NCBI GenBank assembly: GCA_902571335.1
Contig: CACGBT010000012.1
Span: 1 to 46,268, forward strand
Origin: an uncultured Prochlorococcus sp.
GTDB lineage: Bacteria > Cyanobacteriota > Cyanobacteriia > PCC-6307 > Cyanobiaceae
Direction: 5' to 3'
Length of the DNA stretch: 46,268 nt
The notes under the pieces are model-generated. The model worked only from the letters and a program-made list of their open reading frames with translations. It made no database searches and was not told the DNA's origin. The stretch's first letter is position 1. The number at the start of each line of letters is the position of its first letter. Below, in pieces: positions 46,222-46,268 of the stretch. The translations under genes and the position numbers were made by a program.

Positions 46222-46268
46222 GTTTCAACTTTTTAATTAAACCAAACCTAAACTGTTTGAATAAATCA

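Overview
The window looks like a high-light-adapted Prochlorococcus (AT-rich marine picocyanobacterium). It is very AT-rich, densely packed and full of picocyanobacterial marker genes: a Pcb/IsiA-type chlorophyll antenna, IsiB flavodoxin, Ycf46, DUF1824, DUF3386, DUF2808, FutA and the rpmH-rnpA-PH-yidC block. No rRNA, CRISPR array, integrase or transposase was seen.

Region 1 (1-14236) is an accessory cell-surface and phosphonate island. Minus-strand genes are typical of exopolysaccharide or O-antigen assembly: UDP-glucose dehydrogenase (cut by the window edge), ManC, a polyprenyl-phosphate sugar-1-phosphate transferase and an O-antigen polymerase/ligase. Embedded on the plus strand is a compact set: a CDP-alcohol phosphatidyltransferase, a LicD-like transferase, a fused cytidylyltransferase-PEP mutase, phosphonopyruvate decarboxylase and an iron-type alcohol dehydrogenase. 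These predict PEP -> phosphonopyruvate -> phosphonoacetaldehyde -> 2-hydroxyethylphosphonate -> CMP-activated phosphonate, then transfer to a lipid or glycan. A tRNA-Arg lies inside the island. A second LicD protein fused to a methyltransferase follows it.

Region 2 (14574-33752) is mostly core genome: rsmI, cysQ, and a long minus-strand series that reads, in transcription order, aroH, DUF2808, rpmH, rnpA, PH-domain protein, yidC, ycf46, serS, rseP, rpsN, pnp. Next come sppA, a drug/metabolite transporter, a GT4 glycosyltransferase, an ArnT/PMT-like glycosyltransferase, an AEC permease and a SemiSWEET protein.

Region 3 (33767-43930) has an iron- and light-related flavour: a thioredoxin-fold AhpC/TSA-like protein, flavodoxin, a Pcb/IsiA antenna with a strong terminator, small cyanobacterial proteins, a MIF-like tautomerase, glyQ, a porin, a PKHD-type dioxygenase and the ferric-iron binding protein FutA.

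Region 4 (43999-46221) starts just past the 3' end of tRNA-Ser(CGA). It holds a Type III-like DNA methyltransferase, which is unusual in a genome type that rarely carries restriction-modification genes.

The most exciting system is the phosphonate module. It combines an HEP-type biosynthetic route with two LicD-family transferases, a CDP-alcohol transferase carrying an altered active-site motif, and a LicD-methyltransferase fusion, all inside a surface-glycan locus.
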